Assembly (NCBI GenBank): GCA_028687375.1
Contig: JAQUAG010000002.1
Coordinates: 124,001-188,000 of the forward strand
DNA from: Arcobacteraceae bacterium
GTDB lineage: Bacteria; Campylobacterota; Campylobacteria; Campylobacterales; Arcobacteraceae
DNA: 64,000 nt
Direction of reading: 5' to 3'
The notes beneath the pieces are model-generated. The model saw only the letters and a program-made list of their open reading frames with translations, ran no database searches and was not told where the DNA came from. Position 1 is the stretch's first letter; each line of letters opens with the position of its first letter. The position numbers and the translations under genes were made by a program. Positions 42,682-52,090 of the stretch are shown here, piece by piece.

Positions 42682-43788
42682 CTATTGTTTTGGTAGTAAA
42701 AGATAGAGTTCCCCTCTCTCCTTCATAGCACCAGCTAATTTTTCAGCATCTTCACCAAAACCACAAAAATAATCAGCTCGAATCTCCCCTTTTATAGCAC
42801 CACCTGTATCTGCTGCTATTACTAATCGATTGATTTTTTCATTTGTAAGGGGATTGTTTGTTTTTAAAAATACTGGATATCCAAGAGGGATAACACTTCT
42901 ATCAACTGCGATATTTCTTTTCCCCACTAGCTCTACACCAAGTGAACCTGTTGCACTTTGGTTTGATTCTTGAAAAAAGATATAGCTCTCATTTACATTA
43001 AGCATATCATCCATTTTAGATTGATTTTGGAAAAGCCACTGTTCAATAGTTTGCAATGAAACTTCCTCTTTGCGTAGATATCCTTCTGTAATAAATTTTT
43101 TTCCAATTGAAGAATATTGTCTCCCATTTTGATTATCATAGCTTATATTTATAATCTCACCACTATCTAATTGCACCCGTCCACTCCCTTGTACATGTAA
43201 GAAAAAAAGCTTTATTTTATCATCAACATAACAAATAGCCTCCAAATCATCCCTCTTTTCTATCTCTTCCCTTGTATCATAGGGAACTACCTTATTACCC
43301 AAGAGCTTCCCTTTTAAAAGGTTTCCTTGAAGTTGAGGATAGATTAAAGAGAAGTCAACAATAACTAAGTCATTTGGTGTTTTGTATATTGGATATTTGT
43401 ATTTATCTGTTTTTACCCTACTTCCATACAAAAGAGGTTCATAATATCCAGTAATTAATCCAATATCATTGTTTGTATTGTCATACAGTTTGTAAGGTTG
43501 AAAATTATTTATAAAAAAAGATTTTGAATCATTTACATCTTTAGAGAGGTTACAGATATTAACAAGTGATGATTGAGGGTTCATACAATCTTTTTTAAAA
43601 ACCATCAATGCTTCATCTAAATTGTCAGTTTGAAACTCTTTTAATTCACTCCATTCTACTTTTTTGAGATTGCCTTGTGAAATATGTTTAAAATCTTGAT
43701 ATTGAAGATTTTTTGTACAGCCACTTATTAAAAAAGAAACTACCAAAAAAATAATAATAAAATGAATCTTCCTAAAACTTATCATCAA
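42682..43788 (-). CDS. mltA: membrane-bound lytic murein transglycosylase A
   Basis: A 368-residue MltA-type lipoprotein with lipobox FLISGCTKN (Cys about residue 24). It has LITGYYEPLLYGSR, YPIYKTPNDLV, CYVDDKIKLFFLHVQGSGRV and a C-terminal 3D domain: LVIAADTGGAIKGEIRADYF with the conserved Asp residues, then FCGFGEDAEKLAGAM. It cleaves peptidoglycan at the outer membrane. A second transglycosylase, slt, lies 10 kb away. Confidence 0.94.
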   Translation of the reverse strand: MMISFRKIHFIIIFLVVSFLISGCTKNLQYQDFKHISQGNLKKVEWSELKEFQTDNLDEALMVFKKDCMNPQSSLVNICNLSKDVNDSKSFFINNFQPYKLYDNTNNDIGLITGYYEPLLYGSRVKTDKYKYPIYKTPNDLVIVDFSLIYPQLQGNLLKGKLLGNKVVPYDTREEIEKRDDLEAICYVDDKIKLFFLHVQGSGRVQLDSGEIINISYDNQNGRQYSSIGKKFITEGYLRKEEVSLQTIEQWLFQNQSKMDDMLNVNESYIFFQESNQSATGSLGVELVGKRNIAVDRSVIPLGYPVFLKTNNPLTNEKINRLVIAADTGGAIKGEIRADYFCGFGEDAEKLAGAMKERGELYLLLPKQ

Positions 43789-43836
43789 AAACTCCTAAAT
43801 ATTTCAAAATCTAAACGCAATTGTATCTATCCTTAG

Positions 43837-43858
43837 TCTAAAAAGATATCTTTTTAGA
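43837..43858. promoter_or_regulatory. perfect 22-bp palindrome, candidate operator
   Basis: TCTAAAAAGAT followed directly by its exact reverse complement. It lies between mltA (minus) and the binding-protein gene (plus), and AGATAAAAT right after it could be a -10 region for the latter. A perfect uninterrupted palindrome overlapping a promoter suggests an operator for a dimeric regulator. No regulator gene is next to it, and the protein is unknown. Confidence 0.5.
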
Positions 43859-43899
43859 TAAAATTCGAAAAACGTATCAAATTTTTATAAGGATATCAT

Positions 43900-44856
43900 A
43901 TGTATATTTTAAAATATATTTTTACTATTGTGTCGATTGGTTTTTTATCTTTTATTCAAGCAGGAGAGATAAAGAAAGTTGTCTATATAGTTTCAGATAC
44001 ATCCATTCCATTTTGGAAAATTATGGAAAATGGTGTTAAAGAGAATGGTTTGCAATTAGGATATAAAATTGATGTTTATAACTCTAATAATAATCGAAAA
44101 ACAGAACTAGAAGCAACTGTAAAAGCTATAAAAGAAAAAGTTTCAGGGATAATAATTTCTCCTACTAGCTCTTCATCATGCGTTACAATACTAAAACTAG
44201 CAACTAAAGCTCATATTCCTGTAGTTATCAGTGATATTGGAACAGATAGTGGAGAGTACATCTCCTACATCTCCTCTAATAATAATGAGGGTGCTTATAA
44301 TCTTGGAAAGATTCTAGTACAAAAAATGATAGCACTCAATATAAAAAATGGAAAAGTTGGTATTATTGCGATTCCCCAAACAAGAATCAATGGACAAGCA
44401 AGAACAACTGGATTTCTCAAAGCTCTTAATGAAGCTTCTATCAAAAGTGTAGGTATCAAGCAACAAATCACATTTTCTTATCAAGAAACTTACAATTATA
44501 CTAAAGAGTTTATCATAAAAAATCCAGACTTAAAAGCAATATGGTTACAAGGTTCAGATAAATATGAAGGCGCATTGAATGCTATTAATGATGCTGGGAA
44601 GAAAGATAAAATTCTTTTAGTCTCTTTCGATGCTGAACCTATATTTTTAGACCTTATCTCAAAAGATATTTTAGTAGGTGCAGCAATGCAACAACCGTAT
44701 CTTATGGGTGCAAAAGCGATAACAACACTTAATAAATATCTTAGTGGTGAAAAAGTTGAAAAAAATATCCAACTGCCAATATTGGCTATCTCTAAAGAAA
44801 ATATAAAACAAAATCTACCAATCATACAAAAGTATGTATTTGGCATAACAAAATAA
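43900..44856 (+). CDS. periplasmic binding protein of the sugar-binding (Peripla_BP_4) type
   Basis: A 318-residue secreted protein (signal peptide about 1-21, ending QAG). The two-lobed type I fold is visible: VVYIVSDTSIPFWKIMENGV, AIKEKVSGIIISPTSSSS, IPVVISDIGTDSGEY, SSNNNEGAYNLGKIL, KVGIIAIPQTRINGQARTTGF and ILLVSFDAEP. No ABC-transporter genes are adjacent; a histidine kinase gene follows after 12 bp. As in TorT or LuxP, it probably presents a ligand to the kinase rather than to a transporter. The ligand is unknown. Confidence 0.87.
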   Translation: MYILKYIFTIVSIGFLSFIQAGEIKKVVYIVSDTSIPFWKIMENGVKENGLQLGYKIDVYNSNNNRKTELEATVKAIKEKVSGIIISPTSSSSCVTILKLATKAHIPVVISDIGTDSGEYISYISSNNNEGAYNLGKILVQKMIALNIKNGKVGIIAIPQTRINGQARTTGFLKALNEASIKSVGIKQQITFSYQETYNYTKEFIIKNPDLKAIWLQGSDKYEGALNAINDAGKKDKILLVSFDAEPIFLDLISKDILVGAAMQQPYLMGAKAITTLNKYLSGEKVEKNIQLPILAISKENIKQNLPIIQKYVFGITK

Positions 44857-44868
44857 AGGCTTATAAAA

Positions 44869-47079
44869 ATGGACAAATACTTTTATAAAAACTCTCTCTA
44901 CGCTACTGTTACATACCTTATAATCTCAATTGTAACAATTATAATGTCACTTCATGCCTCTTATGCTTATATCACAACAAAAGAAAATATAACACAAGAT
45001 ATGGAAAAAAACACCAATCAAACAATTATCGCTTTACAAAAAAATATTGCAAACTTTATAGAAACATATTCTATCAATGAATACAATATCCTTATCCAAA
45101 ATGAATTAGAAAAAAGAGGAATGTTTGCTATTGTTGTTGAAGATTACAAAATGGGTGAAATAGTAGGAGAACAAAGCTATATCAGTGGTAAGATTAAAAG
45201 TATTCATGGGGCAATTGTTGATTTTGAGGGGAGAGATAAAGAACAAATAAAAGAATTAGAAAACTGTTTTTACTCTAAAAATCATATGATTTATAATCAT
45301 GATAAAAAAATAATTGGTAAAATCACCCTTTATACCTCTGATACACATCTCAAAAATGAACTTTTCAAAATCGTAAAAACTTCAATTTTCAATCTTTTTA
45401 TCCTTTCATTTACTTTAGTTATCACGCTTATTATTACTCTTCGATTTTTTATACTTAAACCAATTGTAAATATCACAAATTCAATCAGTAAACATGATGA
45501 ATACGGATTACCAAAAGAACTTATTCCAGCTCGTGGTCCAAGTGAAATTGCTTTTCTCGGAGATACTATGAATAGTATGGTTAAAACTATAAAAAAATCA
45601 ATAGAAAAAGAAAAACTCTTCAAAGAAGAAATTTTAAATGAAAAAAATAAATTGAAATCTATATTTGAAAATATTCCTGATTTACTTTGGTTTAAAGATT
45701 CAAATGGTGTTTATATAACTTGCAATAAGCGATTTGAAGACTTTTTTGGTGCAACAAAAGAGGAGATTATTGGAAAAACAGATTATGAATTTGTAGATAA
45801 AGAATTAGCTAATTTCTTTAGAAGAAATGACCAAAATGCACTGAATTCAACTACTCCTATATCAAATTTTGAAGAGGTTACGTTTGCAAATGATCATCAT
45901 AAAGAGTATCTTCATACGATAAAATCAAGAATCATTGATTTAAATAATAATAAGATAATTGGTGTTTTAGGTATAGGAAGAGATATCACTAATATAAGAG
46001 ATAAAGAGTTAGAAATTATTAAACAAAAAGAGGAATTTGAAACTATATTTAATACTTCAAAAGATGGTATAGCTATTCTTGATTTGAATTCAAACTATTT
46101 AGATTTTAATGATGCATATTTAGAGATGACTGGGTTTACAAGAGAAGAATTACTTACAAAATCATCTCTTGACCTTACAATTCAAGAAGATAAAGAAAGA
46201 AGTAAAAAATCTATTGAAGATGTAATAAAATATGGTTTTGTAAAAAACTTTGAAAAATCATATTTATTAAAAGATAATAAAATCATCACAATTAATATGA
46301 GCTTGGCTTTAATGCCTGATAAAAATAGAATTATTGTTTCAACGAAAGATGTGACTGCAAATAAATTATTTGAATCTCAAGCAAAACTAGCTTCAATGGG
46401 TGAAATGATAGGAAATATTGCCCATCAATGGAGACAACCACTAAGTATCATAAGCACATTAGCTAGTAGTATAGAATTTAAACAAGATTATGGAAATCTT
46501 AAAGAGGGAGAGATAGCCTCTAGTATGAGTCAGATTGTTTTAGAAACACAATATCTCTCTAAAACAATCGATGATTTTAGAAACTTTATAAAAGATAATG
46601 ATATTCAAAGTACCATCAATATTACGACATTATTTGAAAAAACACTTTCGATTGTGGGACCTAGTTTAAAAAATAATTATATTGAAATTATCAAACAAAT
46701 CGATTCAACTATTGAGATTAAGTGTTATGAAAATCAACTTATGCAAGCTTTTATCAATATTATCAATAATGCAAAAGATGCAATCATAGTAAATGAAAAC
46801 ATTGATTCAAAATATTTGTTTATTGAAGTAAATAAAATAGATGGCAAATGTTATATTGTTATCAAAGATAATGGTGGAGGGATAGATCAAAAAATAATAG
46901 ATCGTATCTTTGAACCATACTTTACGACCAAACACCAATCTCAAGGAACAGGGCTTGGTCTTTCTTTAACTAATAAGATTATTACAGAGATGCATCATGG
47001 AACAATAACCGCTTCAAATAGTACTTTTTTCTATGAAAATAAAGAATATACTGGAGCTTGTTTTACTATTATTTTATAA
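44869..47079 (+). CDS. membrane histidine kinase with HAMP and two PAS domains
   Basis: A 736-residue kinase: transmembrane helix (about 10-31), extracytoplasmic sensor (about 33-165), second helix (about 167-192), a HAMP-like region (about 193-250), PAS 1 (about 260-378: IPDLLWFKDSNGVYI, GATKEEIIGKTDYEF), PAS 2 (about 388-500: KDGIAILDLNSNYLDFNDAY, GFTREELL), and a DHp domain with H519 in NIAHQWRQP. The HATPase_c domain has NIINNAKDA, DNGGG and GTGLGLSL. It follows the binding-protein gene by 12 bp, so the pair is probably one sensory unit. No response regulator is encoded next to it. Confidence 0.94.
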   Translation: MDKYFYKNSLYATVTYLIISIVTIIMSLHASYAYITTKENITQDMEKNTNQTIIALQKNIANFIETYSINEYNILIQNELEKRGMFAIVVEDYKMGEIVGEQSYISGKIKSIHGAIVDFEGRDKEQIKELENCFYSKNHMIYNHDKKIIGKITLYTSDTHLKNELFKIVKTSIFNLFILSFTLVITLIITLRFFILKPIVNITNSISKHDEYGLPKELIPARGPSEIAFLGDTMNSMVKTIKKSIEKEKLFKEEILNEKNKLKSIFENIPDLLWFKDSNGVYITCNKRFEDFFGATKEEIIGKTDYEFVDKELANFFRRNDQNALNSTTPISNFEEVTFANDHHKEYLHTIKSRIIDLNNNKIIGVLGIGRDITNIRDKELEIIKQKEEFETIFNTSKDGIAILDLNSNYLDFNDAYLEMTGFTREELLTKSSLDLTIQEDKERSKKSIEDVIKYGFVKNFEKSYLLKDNKIITINMSLALMPDKNRIIVSTKDVTANKLFESQAKLASMGEMIGNIAHQWRQPLSIISTLASSIEFKQDYGNLKEGEIASSMSQIVLETQYLSKTIDDFRNFIKDNDIQSTINITTLFEKTLSIVGPSLKNNYIEIIKQIDSTIEIKCYENQLMQAFINIINNAKDAIIVNENIDSKYLFIEVNKIDGKCYIVIKDNGGGIDQKIIDRIFEPYFTTKHQSQGTGLGLSLTNKIITEMHHGTITASNSTFFYENKEYTGACFTIIL

Positions 47080-47159
47080 GATATTAGTATGCAATTAAAT
47101 AATGAAGATTTAAATATTTTTCGATACTATAACTTTATTATTAATATTTAGGATTTAGA

Positions 47160-47552
47160 ATGACAAAAGAAGAATTAGAAAACAACTTTGAATTAACAAT
47201 TATAAAAGAGTTAAATGCATCAAAAGTAAGTGCAGAAGAGCACTCTTCTGATGTGATTACTAACTTAGACAATATCATCTCATTACTTGATGAAGGTGAA
47301 GCTTCTCATAATATCAAAGCGCTTCTTTTTAATATCATAGACGATATGCAATATCAAGACTTAAATAGACAAAAAATAGAAAGAGTTATGAATTTAATTA
47401 TCGAAAAACACAGTATTTGTGAAGAGATACTGCATAGAGAAAATATAAAACTTTCCCCATCAGCTAAACATATTGATCATGAAGATGGTGATTGTATGAG
47501 TGATGATGAACTAGCAAATATGATAGCTCAAATGAATGCAGGTACCTTATAA
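47160..47552 (+). CDS. CheZ-like protein, putative CheY-P phosphatase
   Basis: A 130-residue, all-helical protein. The stretch IIDDMQYQDLNRQKIERVMN resembles the CheZ active-site helix (in E. coli FQDLTGQVIKRM). The catalytic Asp and Gln spaced by four fall at D67 and Q71 (DLNRQ). The C-terminus MSDDELANMIAQMNAG is acidic and amphipathic, like the CheY-binding tail of CheZ. It is shorter than E. coli CheZ, but remote CheZ homologues exist in Campylobacterota. It is 80 bp after a kinase gene, in the same direction. The function is inferred from the motif. Confidence 0.65.
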   Translation: MTKEELENNFELTIIKELNASKVSAEEHSSDVITNLDNIISLLDEGEASHNIKALLFNIIDDMQYQDLNRQKIERVMNLIIEKHSICEEILHRENIKLSPSAKHIDHEDGDCMSDDELANMIAQMNAGTL

Positions 47553-47566
47553 AGTTTACTTTATAA
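47547..47566. terminator. short hairpin between the CheZ-like gene and the TauE-type gene
   Basis: A perfect 8-bp inverted repeat TTATAAAG (47547-47554) and CTTTATAA (47559-47566) with loop TTTA at the junction of two convergent genes. It is AT-rich and weak. Confidence 0.4.
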
Positions 47567-48296
47567 ACATTTTATAAACCATACCAATTAAAATTAAACT
47601 ATTTAAAATCAACAAATATTTTTTATAGTTTTTGATATGGACAATTTGTTTCATTTTAATACCAATAAAAACCCCAATCAAAGAGCTAATCCCAACTATT
47701 AATCCCTCATAATAAAGCATCTCTCCAATAACACTTAAAGATATAAATCCAGCAATTGAACTAAAAATAACAAAAAATAGTCCTAAAGATGAAGCATCTT
47801 TAAGATTATAAAATAAGTATCCAACTAAAAGAGGTGTAAGCATAACACTTCCACCAACTCCAATACTCATAGCAATAGCACCTATAAGAAACCCTATCAA
47901 AAAAAGCAAAGCTTTATTTTGTGATTTTTTTGTTTCATTTCCAAGAGGAGAAGATGTTCCAATTTGATAGATTGAAAAAATAATAATCATTAAAAAAAAG
48001 TTTTCTAAAAATTCATTTGAAACAATTGCGTGGATAAAACCATTTTGAAATCCACCTACAAATCCACCAAAACCTATAACTAAACCATCTTTTAAGAGAT
48101 TTTTATTTTGTTTGTAGTTTAAAAATGTCCCATAAGTTGAACTAAAAACCATTTGTAAAATAGAGATAGAAACAGCCTCTTTCATCACAAAGCCTACATT
48201 TAAAAGCATTGGAACTAAAAGCATCCCTCCACCTACTCCAAAAAAGCCAGAGACAAACCCAGTAATGATTCCAAAAATTGATAATTCTATAACCAC
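47556..48296 (-). CDS. TauE/SafE-family membrane permease
   Basis: A 246-residue membrane protein with seven to eight hydrophobic segments and two similar half-motifs: GIITGFVSGFFGVGGGMLLVPML at the start and GFLIGAIAMSIGVGGSVMLTPLL in the second half. This is the TauE/SafE family, which moves sulfite, sulfonates or other anions. It is the last gene of the ubiX-to-cysE operon, seven bases after cysE. Adjacency to serine acetyltransferase (cysteine synthesis) fits a sulfur-compound role; this is inferred. It is a different gene from the one at 18669. Confidence 0.88.
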   Translation of the reverse strand: MVIELSIFGIITGFVSGFFGVGGGMLLVPMLLNVGFVMKEAVSISILQMVFSSTYGTFLNYKQNKNLLKDGLVIGFGGFVGGFQNGFIHAIVSNEFLENFFLMIIIFSIYQIGTSSPLGNETKKSQNKALLFLIGFLIGAIAMSIGVGGSVMLTPLLVGYLFYNLKDASSLGLFFVIFSSIAGFISLSVIGEMLYYEGLIVGISSLIGVFIGIKMKQIVHIKNYKKYLLILNSLILIGMVYKMFIK

Positions 48297-48303
48297 AATA
48301 ATT

Positions 48304-49020
48304 TTATTTATTCATAGAATCGATGAAGTTAGCATAAATATCTTCAAGCTCACCATCTTCTTTACTTACATCAATTCCATCTTGTTCTTTTATCGCATAT
48401 TCAAGGACAGCAACTCTTTTCATAAGATAAACTATCATCTCTTTTGAAATATCTGGAAAATCATCATTAGAAAATTTAGTCTCATCAATCTGTGTAACTG
48501 CTTTTCTTTTTACAATTCTAGCAGGAACACCAACCGCTGTACTAAATGATGGAACATCTTTTATAACAACAGAGTTTGCTCCTATTTTACAATTTTCCCC
48601 TATTGTGATATTTCCAAGTATTTTAGCTCCTCCTCCTATAACACAACCACTTCCAATTGTAGGATGTCGCTTCCCTTTACTTAAACTTACCCCTCCAAGA
48701 GTTACTTGTTGATAAATAAGTACATCATCTCCAATAATAGAAGTTTCACCAATAACCACACCAAAACCATGATCAATAAATACCCTTCTACCAATCTGTG
48801 CTGCTGGATGGATGTCAATAGAGGTCAAAAATTGAGCAATTCCAGATATTATTCTTGCAATGACTTTGAAACCATTTTGATAAAATTTGTGTGCTATTCT
48901 GTAATGGATAACTGCCCAAACACCTGGATAGTTAAAAAATAACTCAAAAGACGAATGTAATGCTGGGTCATTTTTCTTTGGAAGTAAAAAATCTTCTTTT
49001 AATATTGATAATAAACCCAT
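48304..49020 (-). CDS. cysE: serine O-acetyltransferase
   Basis: A 238-residue CysE. The N-terminal helical part has DPALHSSFELFFNYPGVWAV and HYRIAHKFY. The left-handed beta-helix has DIHPAAQIGRRVFIDHGFGV (catalytic Asp/His) and GVSLSKGKRHPTIGSGCVIG, and a tail follows SFSTAVGVPARIVKRK. It acetylates serine for cysteine synthesis. It overlaps speA by one base. The C-terminus is about 60 residues longer than the shortest homologues and acidic at the end. Confidence 0.94.
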   Translation of the reverse strand: MGLLSILKEDFLLPKKNDPALHSSFELFFNYPGVWAVIHYRIAHKFYQNGFKVIARIISGIAQFLTSIDIHPAAQIGRRVFIDHGFGVVIGETSIIGDDVLIYQQVTLGGVSLSKGKRHPTIGSGCVIGGGAKILGNITIGENCKIGANSVVIKDVPSFSTAVGVPARIVKRKAVTQIDETKFSNDDFPDISKEMIVYLMKRVAVLEYAIKEQDGIDVSKEDGELEDIYANFIDSMNK

Positions 49021-50879
49021 TATTTTTGTGAACTCATTCCAATTTTAAGATATCCATTATCTTTTAAAAACTTTTTCAAAGTAAAAAGAAGACTATCATC
49101 TCTTAGTTTTGAAAATAGTTTTTGTTGAAGATTAAACATATGATAATCCAAATCTTCCAAAATATCATGAATATTTTGAGATGGAAGAAAATCTTTGAGT
49201 ACTGCTTTTCCATTTTCAAATACCACATTTACTTCAGAAGGAGATGCAAATAGATTGTGTTTCATCCCAAGAACATCTTGATATGCACCTACTAGGAAAA
49301 ACCCCAAAAAGTACTCCTCTTTTTTCAAATCCACATCATGTAGATAAAGTGGTTTTTTTGGATTAAATGGCATCTCACCATCACTATCACAAGTTATATC
49401 CCAAAGTGTTGCACTTCTTGTTGCTGGTATATCAAGATGTGTTAAAGGCATCACTGGAAACTCTTGATCAATTCCCCAAAAATCAGGAAGAGATTGGAAG
49501 ATAGAAAAATTTAAAAGATACTTCTCTTGAATTTTAGCTTCAATTTTTACAAGCTCTGTATAATCCTCAACGGACAATAACGATATTGTTTTTTTAATAA
49601 TTAAGTGTGTTAAAATTTCTCCATTACTTCTATCTTGTAAATCAACATAACCTAAACTAAATAGCGTAAGAAGGGACTCAAGATGTTCTAGTGCATCATG
49701 CATATATTCCCGTGCTGTTTTCACATTGATAGAGTTGTATAAGTCATAAAGCTCTTTAATAAGTGGTGGGTCAATTAATGAATTATCTTCACTTGATTCT
49801 TTTAATTTTAAATTCTCTAGTTCATATTCAGATGAGAAAAGTTCAAGGACAGGAGTTACTAAAACAGTTGAAGGTGCAGCTATAAATCTACCTGATTCTG
49901 TAAAAATATTTGGCTCTTTTACCCCTTTTTGTTTTGTAATCTCTTTGAGTGTAAAAACAACATCATTACTAAATTCTTCCAAAGAATAATGTTTTTCTTT
50001 TTCAAATTGGCTATATTCAATCCCAAGTCCACCACCAATATTAATATTTTTAAGATTCGTTGCACCCATATTTACAAGCTCTGCATAGATGTGCCCTGAT
50101 TCTTTAAGTGCTTTTTTAAGTGGCATAATAGAGGTCATTGATGAACCGATATGAAAGTGAATCATAGAAAGGTACTGAACCATATCATTTTTAGATAAAT
50201 CATCATACGCTTCAAGGATTTCAGTTGAACTAAGACCAAATTTAGAGTCAATTCCTCCACTTTTTGCCCAAATCCCACTTCCACCACTATGAAGTCTTAC
50301 ACGTAGCCCAATATTTGGGCAAAACTCACCGTTAAACTCATGATAAACTTCGATAATTTTATCAAGTTCATTGATACCTTCAAGGGTGATAGTGATGTTA
50401 TATCCCATTTTAACAGCAATAAATCCTAATACAATCATCTCTTTATCTTTAAATCCATTTACAGTAATAGGAGCATCAAGATTATTATAACTCATAGCAA
50501 GGATAAGTTCTGCCTTACTTCCAGCTTCTAACCCATATTGATACTTTTTACTCCCCTCTACCATAGGAAGGACAAAGTTTGGAAACTGATTTACTTTCAA
50601 AGGAAAAACGGCATTAAAACTTCCTTGATAGCTATATGATTTTATAGAATTATTAAAGGTGGTATATAGTGTATCAATCTGTTTAAGTGTAAGGTGTGGA
50701 AACCTTATAATTAGGGGTCCTTTGTTCCCACCATCACTTCGTACTTTTTTAACAATATCAATAAGGCTAGGCTTCTCTCCATTATTAACTTTTACCACTC
50801 CATCTTCTATTAAAAAATTGTTATCTCCCCAAATATCAATCCCATAATTGTTTACACTAATACTTTTTTTTGCTTTCAT
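49020..50879 (-). CDS. speA: biosynthetic arginine decarboxylase
   Basis: A 619-residue PLP-dependent fold-III enzyme making agmatine from arginine. It opens with YGIDIWGDNNFLI, has the PLP lysine in AVFPLKVNQFPNFV, the glycine-rich FHIGSSMTSI and NIGGGLGIEYSQF, and near the C-terminus ITCDSDGEMPF with the active-site Cys-Asp, then FLVGAYQDVLGMKHNLF. This matches SpeA of Campylobacterota. It overlaps cysE and hisS by one base each. Confidence 0.95.
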   Translation of the reverse strand: MKAKKSISVNNYGIDIWGDNNFLIEDGVVKVNNGEKPSLIDIVKKVRSDGGNKGPLIIRFPHLTLKQIDTLYTTFNNSIKSYSYQGSFNAVFPLKVNQFPNFVLPMVEGSKKYQYGLEAGSKAELILAMSYNNLDAPITVNGFKDKEMIVLGFIAVKMGYNITITLEGINELDKIIEVYHEFNGEFCPNIGLRVRLHSGGSGIWAKSGGIDSKFGLSSTEILEAYDDLSKNDMVQYLSMIHFHIGSSMTSIMPLKKALKESGHIYAELVNMGATNLKNINIGGGLGIEYSQFEKEKHYSLEEFSNDVVFTLKEITKQKGVKEPNIFTESGRFIAAPSTVLVTPVLELFSSEYELENLKLKESSEDNSLIDPPLIKELYDLYNSINVKTAREYMHDALEHLESLLTLFSLGYVDLQDRSNGEILTHLIIKKTISLLSVEDYTELVKIEAKIQEKYLLNFSIFQSLPDFWGIDQEFPVMPLTHLDIPATRSATLWDITCDSDGEMPFNPKKPLYLHDVDLKKEEYFLGFFLVGAYQDVLGMKHNLFASPSEVNVVFENGKAVLKDFLPSQNIHDILEDLDYHMFNLQQKLFSKLRDDSLLFTLKKFLKDNGYLKIGMSSQK

Positions 50880-52090
50880 TAAAACTCCCCTATTGGTATA
50901 ATAATCTCTTCATTTGTTTGGCTATTTTTAACCCAAACTGTCCCATCTGTTAACTCTTTATCCCCTATTAAGGCTATAACAGTTGCATTTTGTTTTTTAC
51001 TATTTTCAATATGCTTTGTAAATCCTCTTACTTTATAGTCTGTTACAACTTTTGAGATTTTTCGTTTATTTGCAACTAAAGAGAAAACTTTATCTATAGC
51101 CTCTTCACACATTGCACCTATATAAACTATCTCTTCACTTTCCTCTTTTACTTTGATAAGTTCAAGAAGTCTTTCTATCCCTATAGCAAACCCAACAGCA
51201 GGAGTAGCTCGACCACCTAAAAATTCAGTCAATCTATCATATCTTCCACCACCAGCTATGGCACTTTGACTTCCTATCTCATTACTTACAAATTCGAACG
51301 CTGTTTTGGTGTAATAATCAAGCCCTCGCACCAAATTTGTATCAACTTCGTAAGCTACACCGTTTTCATCAAGTATTTTTTTGAGTTTAATAAAATCAGC
51401 ATCACACTCTACACAAAGATTATCTGTGATTTTAGGGGCATTTTGAAGTTCTTTTTTACAACTTTCATTTTTACAATCAAGGACTCGAATAGGATTTGTT
51501 CCTATTCTTCTATCACAATCTTCGCAAAGATGAAGATTTTCTAAATGTGCTACAAGATTTTCTTTATATGGTGGCATACACTCTTTGCAACCAAGTGAAT
51601 TAATAAGAAGTTTATACCCTATTCCAACGCTCTGAAGTATTTCACAAATCATCAAAATAATATTTGCATCTTCGTAAACACTAGCTTCTCCAAAAGATTC
51701 ACATCCAAACTGATGAAATTCTCTTAGCCTTCCTTTTTGAGGTCTTTCATATCGAAACATTGGTCCATAATAAAAATATTTTCTAGTTCCCCCTGCACGG
51801 TCAAGTTTATTTTGGATAAACATTCGCACAACCCCAGCAGTTCCTTCAGGTCTTAAACATACATCATTTTCACCTTTATCGATAAATTGATACATCTCTT
51901 TTCCAACGATATCACTACTTTCCCCTACACTTCTTTTAAAAAGTGCAGTTTCCTCTAAGATTGGTGTTTCAAGATACCCAAATCCATATCGTGATGCTAT
52001 CTTTGAAGCATTGACTATAAAATAGTTAAAGAGTTCCCCCTCTTTCTCTTTTATATCTTTCATACCTCGTAAACTTTGTATATTATCCAT
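50879..52090 (-). CDS. hisS: histidyl-tRNA synthetase
   Basis: A 403-residue class II synthetase. Motifs are LRGMKDIKEKEGELF, YGYLETPILEE-like FGYLETPILEETALFKRSVG, motif 2 YGPMFRYERPQKGRLREFHQ, LVRGLDYYTKTAFEFVS, and motif 3 TPAVGFAIGIERL. An anticodon-binding domain follows. Cysteine pairs in the insertion (LCEDCDRR, DCKNESC, LCVECD) may bind zinc. It overlaps tmk by eight bases and speA by one. Confidence 0.96.
   Translation of the reverse strand: MDNIQSLRGMKDIKEKEGELFNYFIVNASKIASRYGFGYLETPILEETALFKRSVGESSDIVGKEMYQFIDKGENDVCLRPEGTAGVVRMFIQNKLDRAGGTRKYFYYGPMFRYERPQKGRLREFHQFGCESFGEASVYEDANIILMICEILQSVGIGYKLLINSLGCKECMPPYKENLVAHLENLHLCEDCDRRIGTNPIRVLDCKNESCKKELQNAPKITDNLCVECDADFIKLKKILDENGVAYEVDTNLVRGLDYYTKTAFEFVSNEIGSQSAIAGGGRYDRLTEFLGGRATPAVGFAIGIERLLELIKVKEESEEIVYIGAMCEEAIDKVFSLVANKRKISKVVTDYKVRGFTKHIENSKKQNATVIALIGDKELTDGTVWVKNSQTNEEIIIPIGEF

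Noticed and set aside
47089-47151. 20-residue ORF between the kinase gene and the CheZ-like gene
   Set aside because: No ribosome-binding site and ordinary A/T-rich intergenic composition; not distinguishable from chance.
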